From Verticillium longisporum (lineage: Eukaryota > Ascomycota > Sordariomycetes > Glomerellales > Plectosphaerellaceae), in contig JAETXT010000001.1 of the NCBI GenBank assembly GCA_019188255.1, positions 2,790,001 through 2,854,000 on the forward strand: a DNA stretch of 64,000 nt. Reading direction: 5' to 3'. The translations under genes and the position numbers were made by a program. Every line of letters starts with the position of its first letter. Position 1 is the stretch's first letter. The notes under the pieces are model-generated. The model worked only from the letters and a program-made list of their open reading frames with translations. It was not told the DNA's origin and searched no databases. Shown here in pieces: positions 10,907-23,222 of this stretch.

Positions 10907-11837
10907 TGCGGCTGCGGTGTTTGGTGGTTGGGTTTGACACAGGTGCGTTGTGGTGACGGGTGATTGGTGTCGAGGTGTGTCAGAGAGGAGCAGGCAAGTA
11001 GTCGTGCTGAAGCTGTGATGTCCCAGAAACTCGTCAAACGCAACCACAGACGGCACCAAGGACCCCTATATACCATTCCATCCCATCCCATGCTGCCACC
11101 GTCGCATCGTGTCTCATACCACGAACCCCGGCACCATGTACCGATGGCGTCTCGTCCATGTCAGCTTGAGCCTCATTAGAAATCCCACATTGCCAAAACT
11201 CCGCCCACGACGGTGCCCATCCCACAATCCTACATGGCGCCTTACGCCCAGGCGGCAGCTCATCCCACATGTGCTCAGGGTACCATCGGCATCAAATCTG
11301 CCGGCATGCTGTGAATGACTAAACAAAGCTCAGTCCACGACCCCCCATGTCGAAGGAAAGAAAAATAGCTTGTGATCCTGGTACAAGGGTAACTAGGCTG
11401 AAGAAAACGGGATAAAATACTGTCCTTCGCGCGCGCGGCGGAGTTGGGCACTTCACCCATGCAGGAGACAGACGTGAAAAAGGCTGATCGTTGCATTGCG
11501 GCGCTGTTGGTGCGCGAAACGGCAGGTCGAGCCGGCGACAGATCTGGTCTAGCGCGCGCGGTAACGACAACAAGGCAGGGCGTGACGAGGGCACGTGAGC
11601 ACGTGATCGTGATCAAGTCAGCGGCACGTCGAGTTGGAGAGGTGAAGGTTACGCCGGGCACTTTCGCGGTGGTGTCATTTCTCGCCCACATCTGACCGAT
11701 GCAGCTCGCGTTCGCATTGCCAATGTCCGCGCAGCGAAGGGCTTGGGTTGCAAATCTTCCATTTCCTGTCTACTGAAACTCAACGCGGGCCGTCGGCCTG
11801 ACAGGACCCCGCCCCGTCTCCCCTTCAGACAACGCGC
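10907..11837. other. Spacer between the FSP1-like and PEBP-like genes
   Basis: These 931 bases lie between the start of the FSP1-like gene and the stop of the PEBP-like gene, both on the minus strand. I see a promoter/leader-like CA-rich part near 10907-10990 and no supported gene. Short frames in all directions lack family motifs. Confidence 0.4.
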
Positions 11838-12779
11838 CTATGCCAGTCCCATGAAGACCACCGCCACCACAGCGAGACTCAAGCCCATGACGCCCACCCG
11901 GCCTGGAGGCCCGTACGTCGCTGATCCCGCCGCCGGTCGGTTTCCGTTCTGCGTGCCCCCGCCTCCCTGCACCGGCTGCTGCTGACCGAGCCCCGGCTGT
12001 CCCGGCACCGGCTGTCCCTGGCCGAGACCACCCCCAGGCTGCGCCGGCGACGCTGGCGGCGGCGGCTGCTGCTGCTGCTGCCCGCCGCCCACCGTGCCGT
12101 TGCCGCTGCCGTTGCCGCTGCCGTCGCGAATGGGTCCCGTATTGCGCACGATAAAGTAGTCCCCCGCCACAGCGGCGTTCATCTGCAGCCCCGCCGCCGC
12201 GAGCGCCCGCACGGCGTCGAAGCCGCGCCGCTCGCTCGCGGCCTGCGACAGCGCGCCGAGCCCCTGCTGCGTGATCTGCGTGTGGTCGACGGCGACAAAG
12301 GCGTAGCGGTGCGCGAGGGGCGCCCGCGCCGGCGGGTTGGGCCCGATGTACTCGGCGAGCGGCGGCTGCTGCGCGAGGTTCTGCATGACGTACACCGTCT
12401 TGGGCCCCGCCGTCGAGTTGAGCACCATGGGCGTCTGCGCCGACGTGAAGCCCGTCTGCGCCCAGTGCAGCAGTGTGCTGGTCTGCGGCGGCGCGTTCGT
12501 CGGTATGTCCATGTCGATCATCAGGATGGCGTACGTGCCCTGCAGCGGCTGCTCTGTCGCGATGAGCGGCACCTTGGCCGTTGCTGTGCTTGTCAGCATC
12601 TGCCGAGGTTTCGGGTCGCGGAGATACGTACACTCTTTTGGCAGATTGACGCCGTTCATGGCCGCGATGCCGCCGTAGGAGATGATGAGCGCGCCTTGTC
12701 CCGCAGGCTGGAAGCCCGGCGGTGTGGCCGCCGAGACCAACGACGCCGCCGCCAGGGCGATGAGCGATGTAGAAAACAT
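11838..12779 (-). CDS. Secreted PEBP (YbhB/TFS1)-like protein with Gly/Gln/Pro linker and GPI-like tail
   Basis: A phosphatidylethanolamine-binding-protein fold is suggested by the paired motifs MIDMDIPTNAPP...LHW and YIGPNPPARAPLAHRYAFV, which match the two ligand-site segments of the family. The start at 12779 gives a clear signal peptide (MFSTSLIALAAASLVSAATP). An open frame runs further upstream but would bury this signal. A 48-nt intron is likely at 12631-12584 (donor GTACGT, branch GCTGAC, acceptor CACAG); removal keeps frame and yields 297 residues, while retention would insert 16 residues ahead of the fold. After the domain come NGSGNG repeats, a poly-Gln/Pro block and a PGQPGLGQQQPVQGG low-complexity linker. 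A hydrophobic tail (MGLSLAVVAVVFMGLA) follows, as in GPI-anchored proteins. The role is probably at the surface or wall; the ligand is unknown. Confidence 0.85.
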   Translation of the reverse strand: MFSTSLIALAAASLVSAATPPGFQPAGQGALIISYGGIAAMNGVNLPKECTYLRDPKPRQMLTSTATAKVPLIATEQPLQGTYAILMIDMDIPTNAPPQTSTLLHWAQTGFTSAQTPMVLNSTAGPKTVYVMQNLAQQPPLAEYIGPNPPARAPLAHRYAFVAVDHTQITQQGLGALSQAASERRGFDAVRALAAAGLQMNAAVAGDYFIVRNTGPIRDGSGNGSGNGTVGGGQQQQQPPPPASPAQPGGGLGQGQPVPGQPGLGQQQPVQGGGGTQNGNRPAAGSATYGPPGRVGVMGLSLAVVAVVFMGLA

Positions 12780-15700
12780 GTCGAGAAATATTAAGAAGAA
12801 ACTCGAAGACGGAGAAGAAGACGTATGATGCAAACCACCCCTAACCAACAAGATTCGTAATGCGTCGTGAGTAAAGGAACATCGACCGACGCCAGGCCAA
12901 GATCGTGTCAAAGGGAAGAGAAAAGATAGACACGAGCCAGGATTTGCAGCGACGCCCATCTAAATGAGAGAAGACGCATCTGCGACGGGAGACGCTATTC
13001 TCGGTTCCGGTGAGAGCTTCGTCCGTTCCTCAGCCAGCCCGAAACCCGAACGCCTCTGCGTGAAACAGGTGCTCAACAGTGCTGATACAGCAAAGAACCA
13101 ACCTCTCCGTATGGGGCCATCGCCATGTCCTTGCAACGCACATGTGCAGTCGCCGGTAAAACTCAGATCGTCTTCAGCGACGCATCTCTTTCAACATGTC
13201 GATGCAGCCGACTTGAGGATGATCTCAAGTCAATCGCATCCTGGGGCAGCGTAGAGTGAGGGGACCAAAGCCGCAGTGCACCACAGCATCGCACATCTGA
13301 AACGACCAATTCGTCCCATCTCTGCGCGCCCCGGATGCCGATCGGCATTGCTCGAAACTTTGTTTCCGAGTCAAGGCTCCGCTAGCTATTTAGCTCGTGA
13401 ACCGAAGGTGGTGCTGACGTGCTTCTCCCGTTATGGATGTCCAGCATGGTGCGACGCGGAAGGGGTCTCAATGGCAAGGTCCGATCGCCAGATCTTGCGA
13501 TATCTGTTGCGCGGGGTGCCATTCCCGCATCCCGCACACATCTCCTAGCTTGATGCAGTGCTTGTGATTTGGCCCGAATGAGTCAAGAAAAAAGTGTAGT
13601 GTTCAGTTGGGGCAAGTCGAGGCTAGATACTATGATGCCTCCAGGACGAAAAGGATTAAAGAGGTAAGAATCGAAGCACTGATGAGTTATGACAGCACCA
13701 TCGTACCGAGCAGTCGGCCAAGATCACATTTAGGTGTCTCACTCCGCGCTCCAAACCACATGTGACTTGCCTGGGCGGTAGCATCAGGCTTGAAAAACCA
13801 GTCACTCAGTCGGAGGGCGACCTCACGTACCCGAGCTGCTTCATCGAGATGCTTCATCTCGAATGACGCGGCTAGCATTCGCGGGTAGCCAGCCGCCTTC
13901 GTCTTAACATTGCGGCTCACTACATGCAGCCACCAGCAACTCCCGACGCTGGCGGCGCAAACACGCAATCGATGGCCATCACCGCCCTGTACCTTGCCAT
14001 GCGGGTTGCAAAATAAAAGGGCAGACTACTCAGATGAACAGCATATCAACGAGCATGCCGTGCGAGAGGGTCCTTCTGTTAGGAGAAGATGCGGAACTAG
14101 GTACCCGAGCACTTCGTCTGCCATTCTTTTGCAACCCGCTTGCATGTTCAGAGGACTGTTCTGCGCCTGACCGGGTAGTCGCGAGCATCAACGAAGCACT
14201 CCTCACGGATGGCGGAACAAACAGAAGCAAACTTCCCCTCAACATCCATACGGTTCATTGGCTGTCGTGTACTTGCGCCATGATAACTGATGCACGAACG
14301 GCACCACAGCAAACGGCCGCATGGCTGGCGATCTTGGGTCGAAAGAGCGGGGGAGGGGCGAAACATATCTGTACTAGACAAGCCGCTTGGGATATCGTTG
14401 ACCATCAAGTACAGGCGAGTTTCGACCCCGCTCGGGCAGAAGAAGATCCCTGATCGGCGCGATTAGGTCGGTCACCCGTAGGCCATCCGGGATGAAGCAG
14501 CCTCAGGCGTGGGCCGTGGAACATCAGGCGACGATGGCTGCGAGTTGGCTTTGGGAGAGGGGTCCTCTGGTGAGATCAGATCGAAATATCAGATCATGAG
14601 TGCGTGGGTGATCGTCGCATCTGCCATCCATGAGGAAGATTGGAAGGATATTCGCCATCTCTAGATCCCCAACTGGTCTTGCTCTCGCGCGGGGGGCATA
14701 GTGAGCATGTTGTTGAGGCAGGGGCCTGGGCTTGTAAAATAAAAGTGCAGCTTAGCTCCAAACCTTGCCGCATGCTAGGCGTCAAGTCAGCCAAAGTTGA
14801 GCAATTGACCCCTGAAGACATGGAGTTGGAGGAGGATTCAACAAGCGCGAGCGGGCAGGATGATCACTGGAATTTTTATCCGTTAGCATGCACATCCACA
14901 TGGAGGCGGCAAGTGGCCGGCAAAAAAATGTCCCATCATATGAGTGAGCCCCCCAATTTGCCAATAGAGCAGCGCCGGCCCATGCCTCGCTGTCCGACTG
15001 TAGAGCCTTGTGGTTGGCCACTTTTTGTCGAGTACTATGCCGGCACCACCGGCTCCATCATGCCTAACAATACAGCATCAACGCGGCTGTGATGTTCGTG
15101 GACCGACCGCTTGCGTATGGGGCATAAAAGGATGGGCACCGGGATGGCAGTGGCCATGGAGACGGTCCGCATCATAAGTGACGTCGGACGCGGGAGCGTG
15201 TGGTGCGGTGGGATGACAGGCCATGTCACTGAGCCTCATCGCAGGTCGTCAGCGTGCAACCCTCCCGGGCGAGACGAGCTTACGCTGAATGTGTCCATGG
15301 GTGCCACGAGCGCAGGACGCATTCTTCCCCATGCTGATGACAAGACCCTCTTCCACAGCCGCGAATTGGAACATCCGGGCGACGGCTAGTTTTGCTTGCG
15401 TTGCCGTGTGGTAGCCTTCGAAGGCCGACGATGGACAGAGAGGTTTAGAAAGGAGCCATGTCGTCACGTGTGACGCCAGCGGTGTTGCAGATCCCGGAGA
15501 GATGCCTAGTGCGGCCTTGGGTGATCTGTTTTGGCCCAGCCCCTCGACGTCGCTGCTGCGCATCCCCCAGCTCCCGGACGCCCAGACAAGGTTGGAAGGG
15601 CGAAGATTTGCGTCGCTGGTATGGTGCCTCTTCGAATGGCGGACATCAAACTACGTGATGCTTGGCTACCGCTGTCAAAGGAGCCGCAATCGCCAAGATC

Positions 15701-18641
15701 ATGACACAAGGGCTCGGGCCAAGGCTCCTGAGAAAAGGGGCGAGCAGACGGATAGTCATAGCCAAGACGACGTCAATCGGAAATCCTTCGCGTTCTGGGC
15801 TTCTGAAATGTGAGGGCTCGTCCGGGTGGTGGATGTCGTACGGACGAACGATGGATACCTGTGTCGTCGGGAAAGGGAAGGGGGGGGGGGGGTGATGCAA
15901 GTGATGGCATGAATGGAGGCAAAGATGGGCAAACCACGAGGCAGGAGCTTTGGGTGGCCGTCGTTGTCGTCGCGCAAGTGGAAACGGTGACGGAGACGGG
16001 CGAGGGGTTTGCCGTCGAGAGGGTGGGGCCAGAGGACTTTACGCGGTATTGATTGGACAGGGCTGACATCATGTGGCGGCGACTGACCTCACTGGAGTTT
16101 GACTCGATGACACTCGTCCTCCACCTTCTGTCCACCAGAGCTCCTCCATTGCTGACGTTTCGACGGTTGGGTTGTTCTGCCATTTACGTTGCTGGCTGAA
16201 AATTCTGGGGCCGTCTGGTGGTGTGGTTTTTTTTGTTGTTGTTCGTATACGGATACTCGTCGGGCGAGGCTCTGTGTCGTCGGTATTGACGTCTGGTGTT
16301 TTGCCGCTGCCGTCATGGCACATTTGTTTGGCTTCCGCCTTTCCACTGGCTTTGCTTGCCTGCCCCTACTGATCGGCACCCCCCCAGCAGATGGCAGACA
16401 GGACGGATGAGCTCTGTTTGCTCGGTATGCATTGGTCCGCGTCGCCTTGGTGATCCCTACGATGTTGTGTCTCGAGAACTGCCTTTCCACCTGGCAGCCT
16501 TGTCGGACCCCATATTCTGCTACTGATGCAACTTGACGAGCTGATAGCTGTCAGTCGAGGGTGGGCGGGCCTTGGCAGCAACCATCTGCATCCGCCTTTG
16601 GATGTCAGTACCGGTTGTGACCACCTTGGGCATTCTGCCGTGGCCTCGATGTCGGTACATGTGGGAACCGAGATTGCCATTGTGCACCTGACCAGCCTTT
16701 GGGAGGCAAAAGATGGCAAATTCTAACAATTTCAAATGGCGCACCCCCAAGAACGGCGGGAAATCCCATGTTGGTGTGACAGCGGAAAGTGAGAATGAAG
16801 TCGCCGCCGCTCACGATCCCGAGCTGGGCCCCATGGGCATGGAGATCAAGCCAATGGGCTGGCAAGCTGCGAGCCCGTCCGAAACAGACAGAGACTGCGA
16901 ATGGCATCACCGGGAGGTCGCTTGTTGGGGAAAAGCCAAGGGGGACCCTGGGATGGGCGGCGCCGATCAGGTCTAGAGGGTGTACAGCAATCCAAGAAGA
17001 CGATTCACAAGGAGGAAGCTCGTCCAGAGGAGCGGAGCGGAAGGGGAGGTAAAGCTGTGAACTGTGAGCGGAAGAGATTGATGTTTGCTTTCAGGGTCCT
17101 CTTCGCCTCCCGACGGGGGAGGGGGAGACACAGGGTAGTCTGCATGACGCGCCCCGCTACGACGAGCGATAATTGGCTGGCGCAAGACGCAGGAGGCCAT
17201 GTCCAATGACATCATGCACACAGACCACCTAGCGCAGACTTCGGTCTGCCGATCGCCCACCGAGACAGGACAGACAAAGCAGCGAGGTCACTGACTCCGC
17301 CCCCCGCAAGTGACGCTGACTGAACTGCCTGCTTTTCCCTGGTGCGTCGGCGGGCGAACACGGCGTGCCAGGCGAGCAGGCGAGACAAGGCAAGCATGTC
17401 ACCGCTGAAGGGGACGGCGTCTGTCAGCGATCTGCAGGGTCCTGCCGTTTCGAGCCGTCTTCTCGGTTTTGCCTCCATCCGGCACCAGCCCAAAGGCGCC
17501 CGCCCCCCCCCCCCATTCATACGCTTCTGCTTTTGTAGCCAAGCCCAATGCTATACCCGAGTTTATGACTGCCTGCTTGCATGAACGGATGATGCACGAG
17601 AGAGAGAGAAGTGTTGGAGCCTACGTCTTGCTATTCTCAGCTCAGCCTACCTGACCTGCTACCAAGTCGGTCTGTCGTCACAGGCCTCCAGACGCTGGCA
17701 AGTAGACACATTCTGATGTCCGTACCCCCGTCGCTGAATACCCTCAACGAAACACCAAATCTCTTCCGACAGAAGCGACTCCAATTCCGCATCATAACCC
17801 CCATCGCTGCCCTCCGGATGTCTCTCGACCGTGGCGACCGGTACCTGATTGGTTTCTGTCTCCAGTTAACTTACGACATTACAGGGCCACCGTCTCCACC
17901 TCCACGACGTTCACCGTACTAGGATGGCCGTCCATCACTGCCGATCTTTTGATCAAAACGGCCCTCGGACTGCGCGCAAATGGGTGGGTGGATGCAGAGG
18001 ATGATGAGCGACAAGACGAAGGGGGTGGGGAGGCCAAGGGTCGGTGGGACAGGGGAGTCGACAGTAAGGTACCTAGGTACCTGCTGTAGGGGGGTCGACA
18101 TGGTGGTGGCTGGACCCCTGGATTGCCTTTGTTGGGGTCCACACGAGAAGGGACCCTACCTGGCAGCCTGGCAAGCCTGGTAGGTACCCAAGAGTACCCA
18201 AATGTGCCTCGCTACCCTTCCCAGCCAGAGGTACTGCCTGCCCCCCCGTGCCAGGCCCAAGACGGCGCCAGCGTCGGCGCCAGAACCAGAGCGCGCCAAC
18301 ATCTCCCCCCAGCGCGGCCACACGACGCAGCGCAGTTGAGCGCCTCGCCTCTCCTATCCTCTCGCTGTCTCTTCATGTTCCCCAAAGCCGCTGATCATTC
18401 CCTCAGAGCCCCCCTTCTCAGATTTGCTATAATAACCCAGCTTCCCTCCACCTTCCGACCGTTTTCCTGATCCGTTTCAGTATCATCAGCACCAGCAGCC
18501 TTTCTTCACTTGACCTTACGACTACAACACCACTACATTCATCAGCAAGCCTGACTTATATCCAACCCATCAAACAATCTCATCAACCACCTTCAACAAC
18601 CACCACCCAAAACTCACACTCACACCTCACCCACCGCCAAT
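12780..18641. other. 5.9 kb gene-poor region
   Basis: No open frame here has a family motif, a credible intron set or sustained coding bias, so I call no gene. The right-hand 300 bases (about 18340-18641) are strongly CT/CA-rich and run into the start codon at 18642, so they are probably its promoter and leader. Notable small items are an imperfect inverted repeat (13998-14146), a run of 13 G (15880-15892), a C run near 17502-17514, and a 14-bp perfect palindrome GGTACCTAGGTACC at 18068-18081. Base composition is not markedly AT-rich, so a heavily RIP-mutated transposon is not obvious. Confidence 0.5.
13998..14146. repeat. Imperfect inverted repeat, about 30-bp arms
   Basis: The left arm at 13998-14026 contains GGGTTGCAAAA followed by GGCAGAC. 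The right arm at 14116-14146 contains the reverse complement (GTCTGCC, then TTTTGCAACCC). Small indels separate the matching blocks, and the spacer is about 90 bases. This could be a degenerate miniature element or a chance stem-loop; I see no flanking duplication that would settle it. Confidence 0.45.
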
Positions 18642-18854
18642 ATGCCCGCCCGTCAAGACGCCTACTCTGTCTCCATCCCCACCTCTCCTCCTCCTCCTGC
18701 CAGCCTCGACGTCTACCAGCGCTCCATGCACCAGCACACCAAGCGCCAGATGGAACTCGCCAACCGCTCCTTCCACAGGCGATCCGGCGAGCACCGCGGT
18801 TCCGTCACCTCCAACATGACGAACGGCAGCATCAGTCCCGCCGAGTCCCAATAG
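18642..18854 (+). CDS. Small Ser/Thr-rich protein; frame probably continues after a one-base gap
   Basis: A long CT/CA-rich leader ends at CACCGCCAATATG, a good fungal start context. As read, the frame gives 70 residues (MPARQDAYSVSIPTSP at the N terminus, then LDVYQRSMHQHTKRQME) ending SISPAESQ at a TAG at 18852-18854. A second frame overlaps the end: if the CCC at 18837-18839 were CCCC, the protein would continue past ISP as PSPNRHGMHSNYGMAESNLS and on to DQSRFSPFPWWKMKM, which looks like real protein and lies in frame +1. The same type of one-base homopolymer loss breaks several better-known genes in this window, so the true product may be longer. No domain is recognised. It is hydrophilic, with no signal peptide or membrane segment. 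Confidence 0.7.
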   Translation: MPARQDAYSVSIPTSPPPPASLDVYQRSMHQHTKRQMELANRSFHRRSGEHRGSVTSNMTNGSISPAESQ

Positions 18855-19704
18855 ACACGGCATGCACAGCAACTACGGAATGGCCGAGTCCAATCTGTCT
18901 GATCAGTCACGATTCAGCCCTTTCCCATGGTGGAAGATGAAGATGAGTAGGCCTCGCCCAACATGCTGGGCTCCTGATCATCGTTTGCGCAATCTGGGGA
19001 TACCCTCCTCCAGGTTCCACACCACTGGCGACGACTTCACCTGTCGCCCCACCACCCTCATCCCACTCTCATGTTTGGGTCCTGTTTTTTACACCTTACC
19101 TTGCTTTTCCATTTGCTTTTAGCAATGCATGGCGTTCCGGCTGTCTGGGTCATGGCTGCTACGGAGAGATAAAGTAGCATTTGCCGCTAGGCGCGATCAT
19201 GAATCGATGAAACATTTTTATCATACATCTCCAAGTGCCAGTGAATGTGATTTGCCAGCCAGCTACATCACCGACATGTGAAGGTCTTGCAAACGAACTC
19301 TACTACTTTGCAAACCAAGTTCAAGCCTGGCCCTTCGTGTCTAAAAAATGGACCCTGATCATCAGGCTGGGCGCTGCAGCCACCCAATGTTTAGCCCACG
19401 GTTCGATTACCATGTGAATCGCAGTCATGGCCAGAAGTCAAAAGCTCGATGAACGGGCGCGCGGCCAGATGCCAATACACAGAAGGCACACAACTGAGAA
19501 AAGTCTTTACACGTCATTGTTCAATCATGCTCTGGGTATCGTGACTCGTAAGACCGCAGCACAGCCTTGGGAGGGTGAGTGAGTGGGCCCCGCTCGAACC
19601 CCTGTCTGCCGTTGACTGCCCTCCCCCTGTTTTCCCGGGCTGGCCCAGCACCGTTACATGTACACAGCAAGGCCGACGCAACTGCAGATGACCATGACGC
19701 TGGC
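18855..19704. other. Downstream spacer
   Basis: The first 100 bases or so may still be coding if the small gene at 18642 is frameshifted; the continued frame has no stop until 19122, but its later part looks random. The rest is the convergent 3' space towards YJU2. Nothing else is seen. Confidence 0.4.
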
Positions 19705-20769
19705 TCACACGAGCGGAGCCTTCTTTTTGATACCCAATTTCGCGGCATAGTCGACCTTCTTCTTCTTCGGCGGCCTCTTGAACGGGGCCGGCGGCGGAGG
19801 CGGGGGCATGGCCGTCACGTCCGCTGCGGCCCCGACCGCCGTCTCCCCTGCTATAGCAGTGCCATGACCTGCTATTGGTGTTGTTGATGAGGAGGAGGAT
19901 GTCGATGATGCTGATGGTGCTGCCCTTGAGGAGGAGGAGGAGGAGGAGGGCCCGGCAGTTGCCCTCGACAAAGGGTGGGGCTCTTCGTCGTCCTCCTCGA
20001 CATCCTCCATGACCTCCTCTCCAAGCAGATCAAGCATAGACCGTTCCCTGGCCGCGGCAAACGCGCGCCTCGCCGCCTCATCATCCTCCCTCTCCTGCCT
20101 CGCCCTCTCCTCGTCCTCGGGCCGCACGACGTAGTCGGCAAAGTCGACGCCCTCCTTCTCGCTCCTCTGGATGCGGGCGTTGCGCTGGCGAATCTCGTCG
20201 AGGGCGTCGGCGGCCGCCATCTCGCGGCGGGCGTCGGCGTTCTTGGCCTCGGGGTCCTCCATGGCGTTCTTCTCCTCCTCGCCCGCGGCCTCGGCCTCCT
20301 CGCGCTCGAGGCGGTCGAGCCGCTCCTCGACGCCCTCGTCCTCGCCCGCGCGGTTCCGCCACGGCTCCATGTTGCGCACGGCGCCCTTAACCATGGTGTA
20401 GTCGTTGATCTTGGGGTCGGTGCGGAAGATGATCTCGGCCGAGCAGCGCGTGCAGCGGATCGAGAAGAAGAAGATCTGGATGCCGAGGTACCGCTCGCCC
20501 TGCGGCGTCTCCTTGCGCGAGTTGAACTTGCGGCCCTTGTAGATGTACTCGCCGCATGTCGTGCACTTCATCGAAAAGGGGGCCATCTGTTCGTTCGCCC
20601 GGAGGTCAGCTTGCTGCGATCAGAGGGGCAACCGCAACGGAGGGTGGTCACGTACGATGCGGACGGCCTGCGTCTTGACGCCCGTGGACTTGGGCCCACG
20701 CTTGCGCGTCAGGGCGCGTGGATCGAAGTCCGGGGGGAAATACTTTGTGAGAACCTTTCGCTCGGACAT
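19705..20769 (-). CDS. YJU2: Pre-mRNA splicing factor YJU2 (CWC16/CCDC94 family)
   Basis: YJU2 acts in the activated spliceosome with the Prp19-associated complex and promotes the first transesterification step, so it is nuclear. Exon 1 (20769-20656, 38 codons, MSERKVLTKYFPPDFDP) and exon 2 (20586-19705) are joined across a 69-nt intron (GTACGT donor, AAGCTGACC branch, AACAG acceptor), giving 331 residues. The zinc-binding half-sites are CTTC at residues 46-49 and CTRC at 83-86, within the family core (MKCTTCGEYIYKGRKFNSRKE, cut here after 20 residues, then YLGIQIFFFSIRCTRC). The segment ending TDPKINDYTMVKGAVRNMEP follows. A long Glu/Arg-rich helix, a Ser-rich linker, a Pro run and a basic tail (PPKKKKVDYAAKLGIKKKAP) close the protein. 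The short first exon is needed for the conserved N terminus. Confidence 0.95.
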
Positions 20770-23222
20770 GGTGGGCGGTTAAGAGAGGTGCGCGTGGGTG
20801 GGTGAGGGGAAGCGCAGTTGCAACTGTGGCGGTGATTGTTGTGAATCGATCCGACGTTGTCACGATTGGCAAGGCTGTCACTGGAGGCAGCTGTCACTGG
20901 AGGCACAGCAGAATTCGATGTTCAAGATGACGTAAACAGCAAAAGTGGAGTTGCCAGCCTTGTGAGCGAGTGCGAATGGCAGAGACACGAGGGCAGTGCC
21001 CGGCAGTGGCATCGTGACTGGGCAGCTGCCAGCTCTCCTCTGTCAGGAAGACAAAACTTCACTTGCCATGCCTCCTCAAAGGCTACCATACCATCGTCAC
21101 CTTCAGCAAAGACTGAGCACTGCAAATCTTTGAGACAGACAAAACCCTCCGCATGACCAAACTCCGCTGACTCCATCACGCCTGCGCAGGTTGACGACTG
21201 CCAACTTTTCGGAGCGTCGGATTGAGAACTCATGCTTGCAGACTTGAAATGGCCCAAAACAAGGCCGGTGCAGCATCTCTCCCCATTTCCATGGCACCAC
21301 TCGATAAACAGCCCATTTGAAGTGGCACGCATGTCCCTGCGACTACTCAGCCTATCACCTGTCATGACGGCCGCGGCGGCGGACGGCATACCCACAGGAT
21401 CACCAAAGCCACCGTTTTCGAACCGCGCCCCGGCTCCCCGAACAACCTCCTTGACAGCTTCCGTTACCACGCACGTCCCCCAGTTCCAGTCCCCGTCCCA
21501 GTCCCAGTCCCGGGTATCCCCAAGAAGATCACCAGTCGAGGATCTGTGACTGTGAACCCAGCAATCGGGATCAAATGCTTGGTAAGGTTATCTTCTGTTG
21601 ATCGACTGGATAGACCCGGCTTGGCCGCCCCTGTCTCGAAGTCTAGACCGAAAGAATTCACATGAAGAAGAATACCTGGGAGAAGACTATGTTCTACAAC
21701 GATGCGTTGGGTGTGGCCATGGTTGCAAAAACGAGACGACGTCGTACCGTCGTGGGTTAGCCGTTCAAGCATGATTTCTGCCGTCTCCGTCTGGGTGGCT
21801 ACCCCCCCTTCGACATCGTCACTTTAGGGTCACGTTTCCCCCAAAACCTGATGCGCGTCTCCCCTCATTGAGTTCGGATCACAGTTCTTTGCGGAAACGG
21901 GGAACCTTCACGAGCAGCAACGCAAACTTCCGGTCCGGACTCGATATATTTGCCGGACCAAGCGCGCTCAGGCCGCACAAGTGTTTCCATCTGCCCAGCA
22001 GTCTTGTCATTGCCTGAGCATCTTCTTCCCAGGCCCGCCATGTGCCCAACCCGCCGCCGTTTCTGTTTCGTGAGGTGGGGGCTTCCTCGGTGGCGATCCC
22101 GTCCGATATACATGTATACCAACTGAACCAGCCCCCAACCGCATCAAGCCAAGAACCGCAAGCTCGTTGCAGTGCAAAGATCAGGAATCCAAGTTCTAGA
22201 CCCTCCCCGCAGCGACGTTGCATTTACCATCCCTCCTGGCTGGATTGTGACCCGCAAGATCAAAGACAATCGTCGTCATGAATCATCACAAGCAGCCGGC
22301 TCACCATCCTCCCTCGCACCCCGGCTCCCCACTCGAACACAATTGCCAGGTCCATGAACCGTATCTGCAATACCGCTTACCTACATGTACCTAGACCCTC
22401 CGCTAAGCCTCAGCTGGGACCACCCAGGCCGGACTAGACGAACGGTAGCGTTGCGCCTCGAGGTGTCAGAAAACAGGTACGGCCAAAAACAGGGTTCAGA
22501 CAGAAAAGCAGGGTCTCCAAGGCCTCTGCTAACACCAGTTACCGGATGAAAGAACCATCCCGTGTCCCTTCCAGCTCGGAGCTTGCTCCGGCAACCCCTG
22601 TCCATCTCGCCGCTTGTCTCGGTCCTGGCAGCGCGGCCTGACGGACATGGTCCAACTTGACCCCTGTCAGCATTCACTTACACTTTGCGTCTGCAGCCTC
22701 AGAGGCTTCCTGGACGACAGGCAAAAGACCGAGAACGAGATGATCCAGCCGAATCGTCCCTAGCGACGGCGATCGCCGCGCGCCCGTCTCGATACCATGA
22801 CCTTGCGAGGTGTCTGCTTGTAGTTGTACGCACAGCGAGTCGCTTGCTCATCTGCCGCGCACGTCAGAAACCTGGCCCGCTGCCAGTGAAGCCACGGCGC
22901 TACGTGCGGCACCTGCGCAGGCTCGCAGGATGGCAATGAGAGAGATGCAGGAATTCCCCCCGGTCCGTATGCTGAAATCCTGCATTTCTGCGTCTGGAGG
23001 CGTACCGGGATTCTGACTCGACATGGTCGAAATGAGGATCATCACACCTACAGGAACAGAGGGGTCGGGGAGAATTAGTCAGAAACCTTCGTGTTCTCCC
23101 TTGCCTATGCCCCCCTTTCTCCTTTCCCTTCTGCTTCGTGAACCTTCTGATTGAAGCCGGCACGGGATGATGGAAATTGGCTTCTGTCTAAATGCCTCAG
23201 TACAGTTGGTTCTCTCGGAGCC
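20770..23222. other. 2.5 kb spacer without a supported gene
   Basis: These bases lie between YJU2 and the stop of GCP5, both on the minus strand. The YJU2 promoter must lie at the left end. Around 21481-21520 there is a short CCCAGT(T)CC repeat (CAGTCCCAGTCCC). Open frames of up to about 180 codons on the minus strand carry no motif and no coding-like composition. I see nothing else. Confidence 0.4.

Noticed and set aside
12964..13254. 96-codon plus-strand frame upstream of the PEBP-like gene
   Set aside because: It has no motif and is of chance length in GC-rich DNA.
15773..16490. Overlapping Ser/Thr/Arg-rich minus-strand frames in the gene-poor region
   Set aside because: They are low complexity, span a 13-base homopolymer and have no conserved block or consistent exon structure.
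20922..21470. 182-codon minus-strand frame upstream of YJU2
   Set aside because: It has no motif, random-looking composition and no supporting context.
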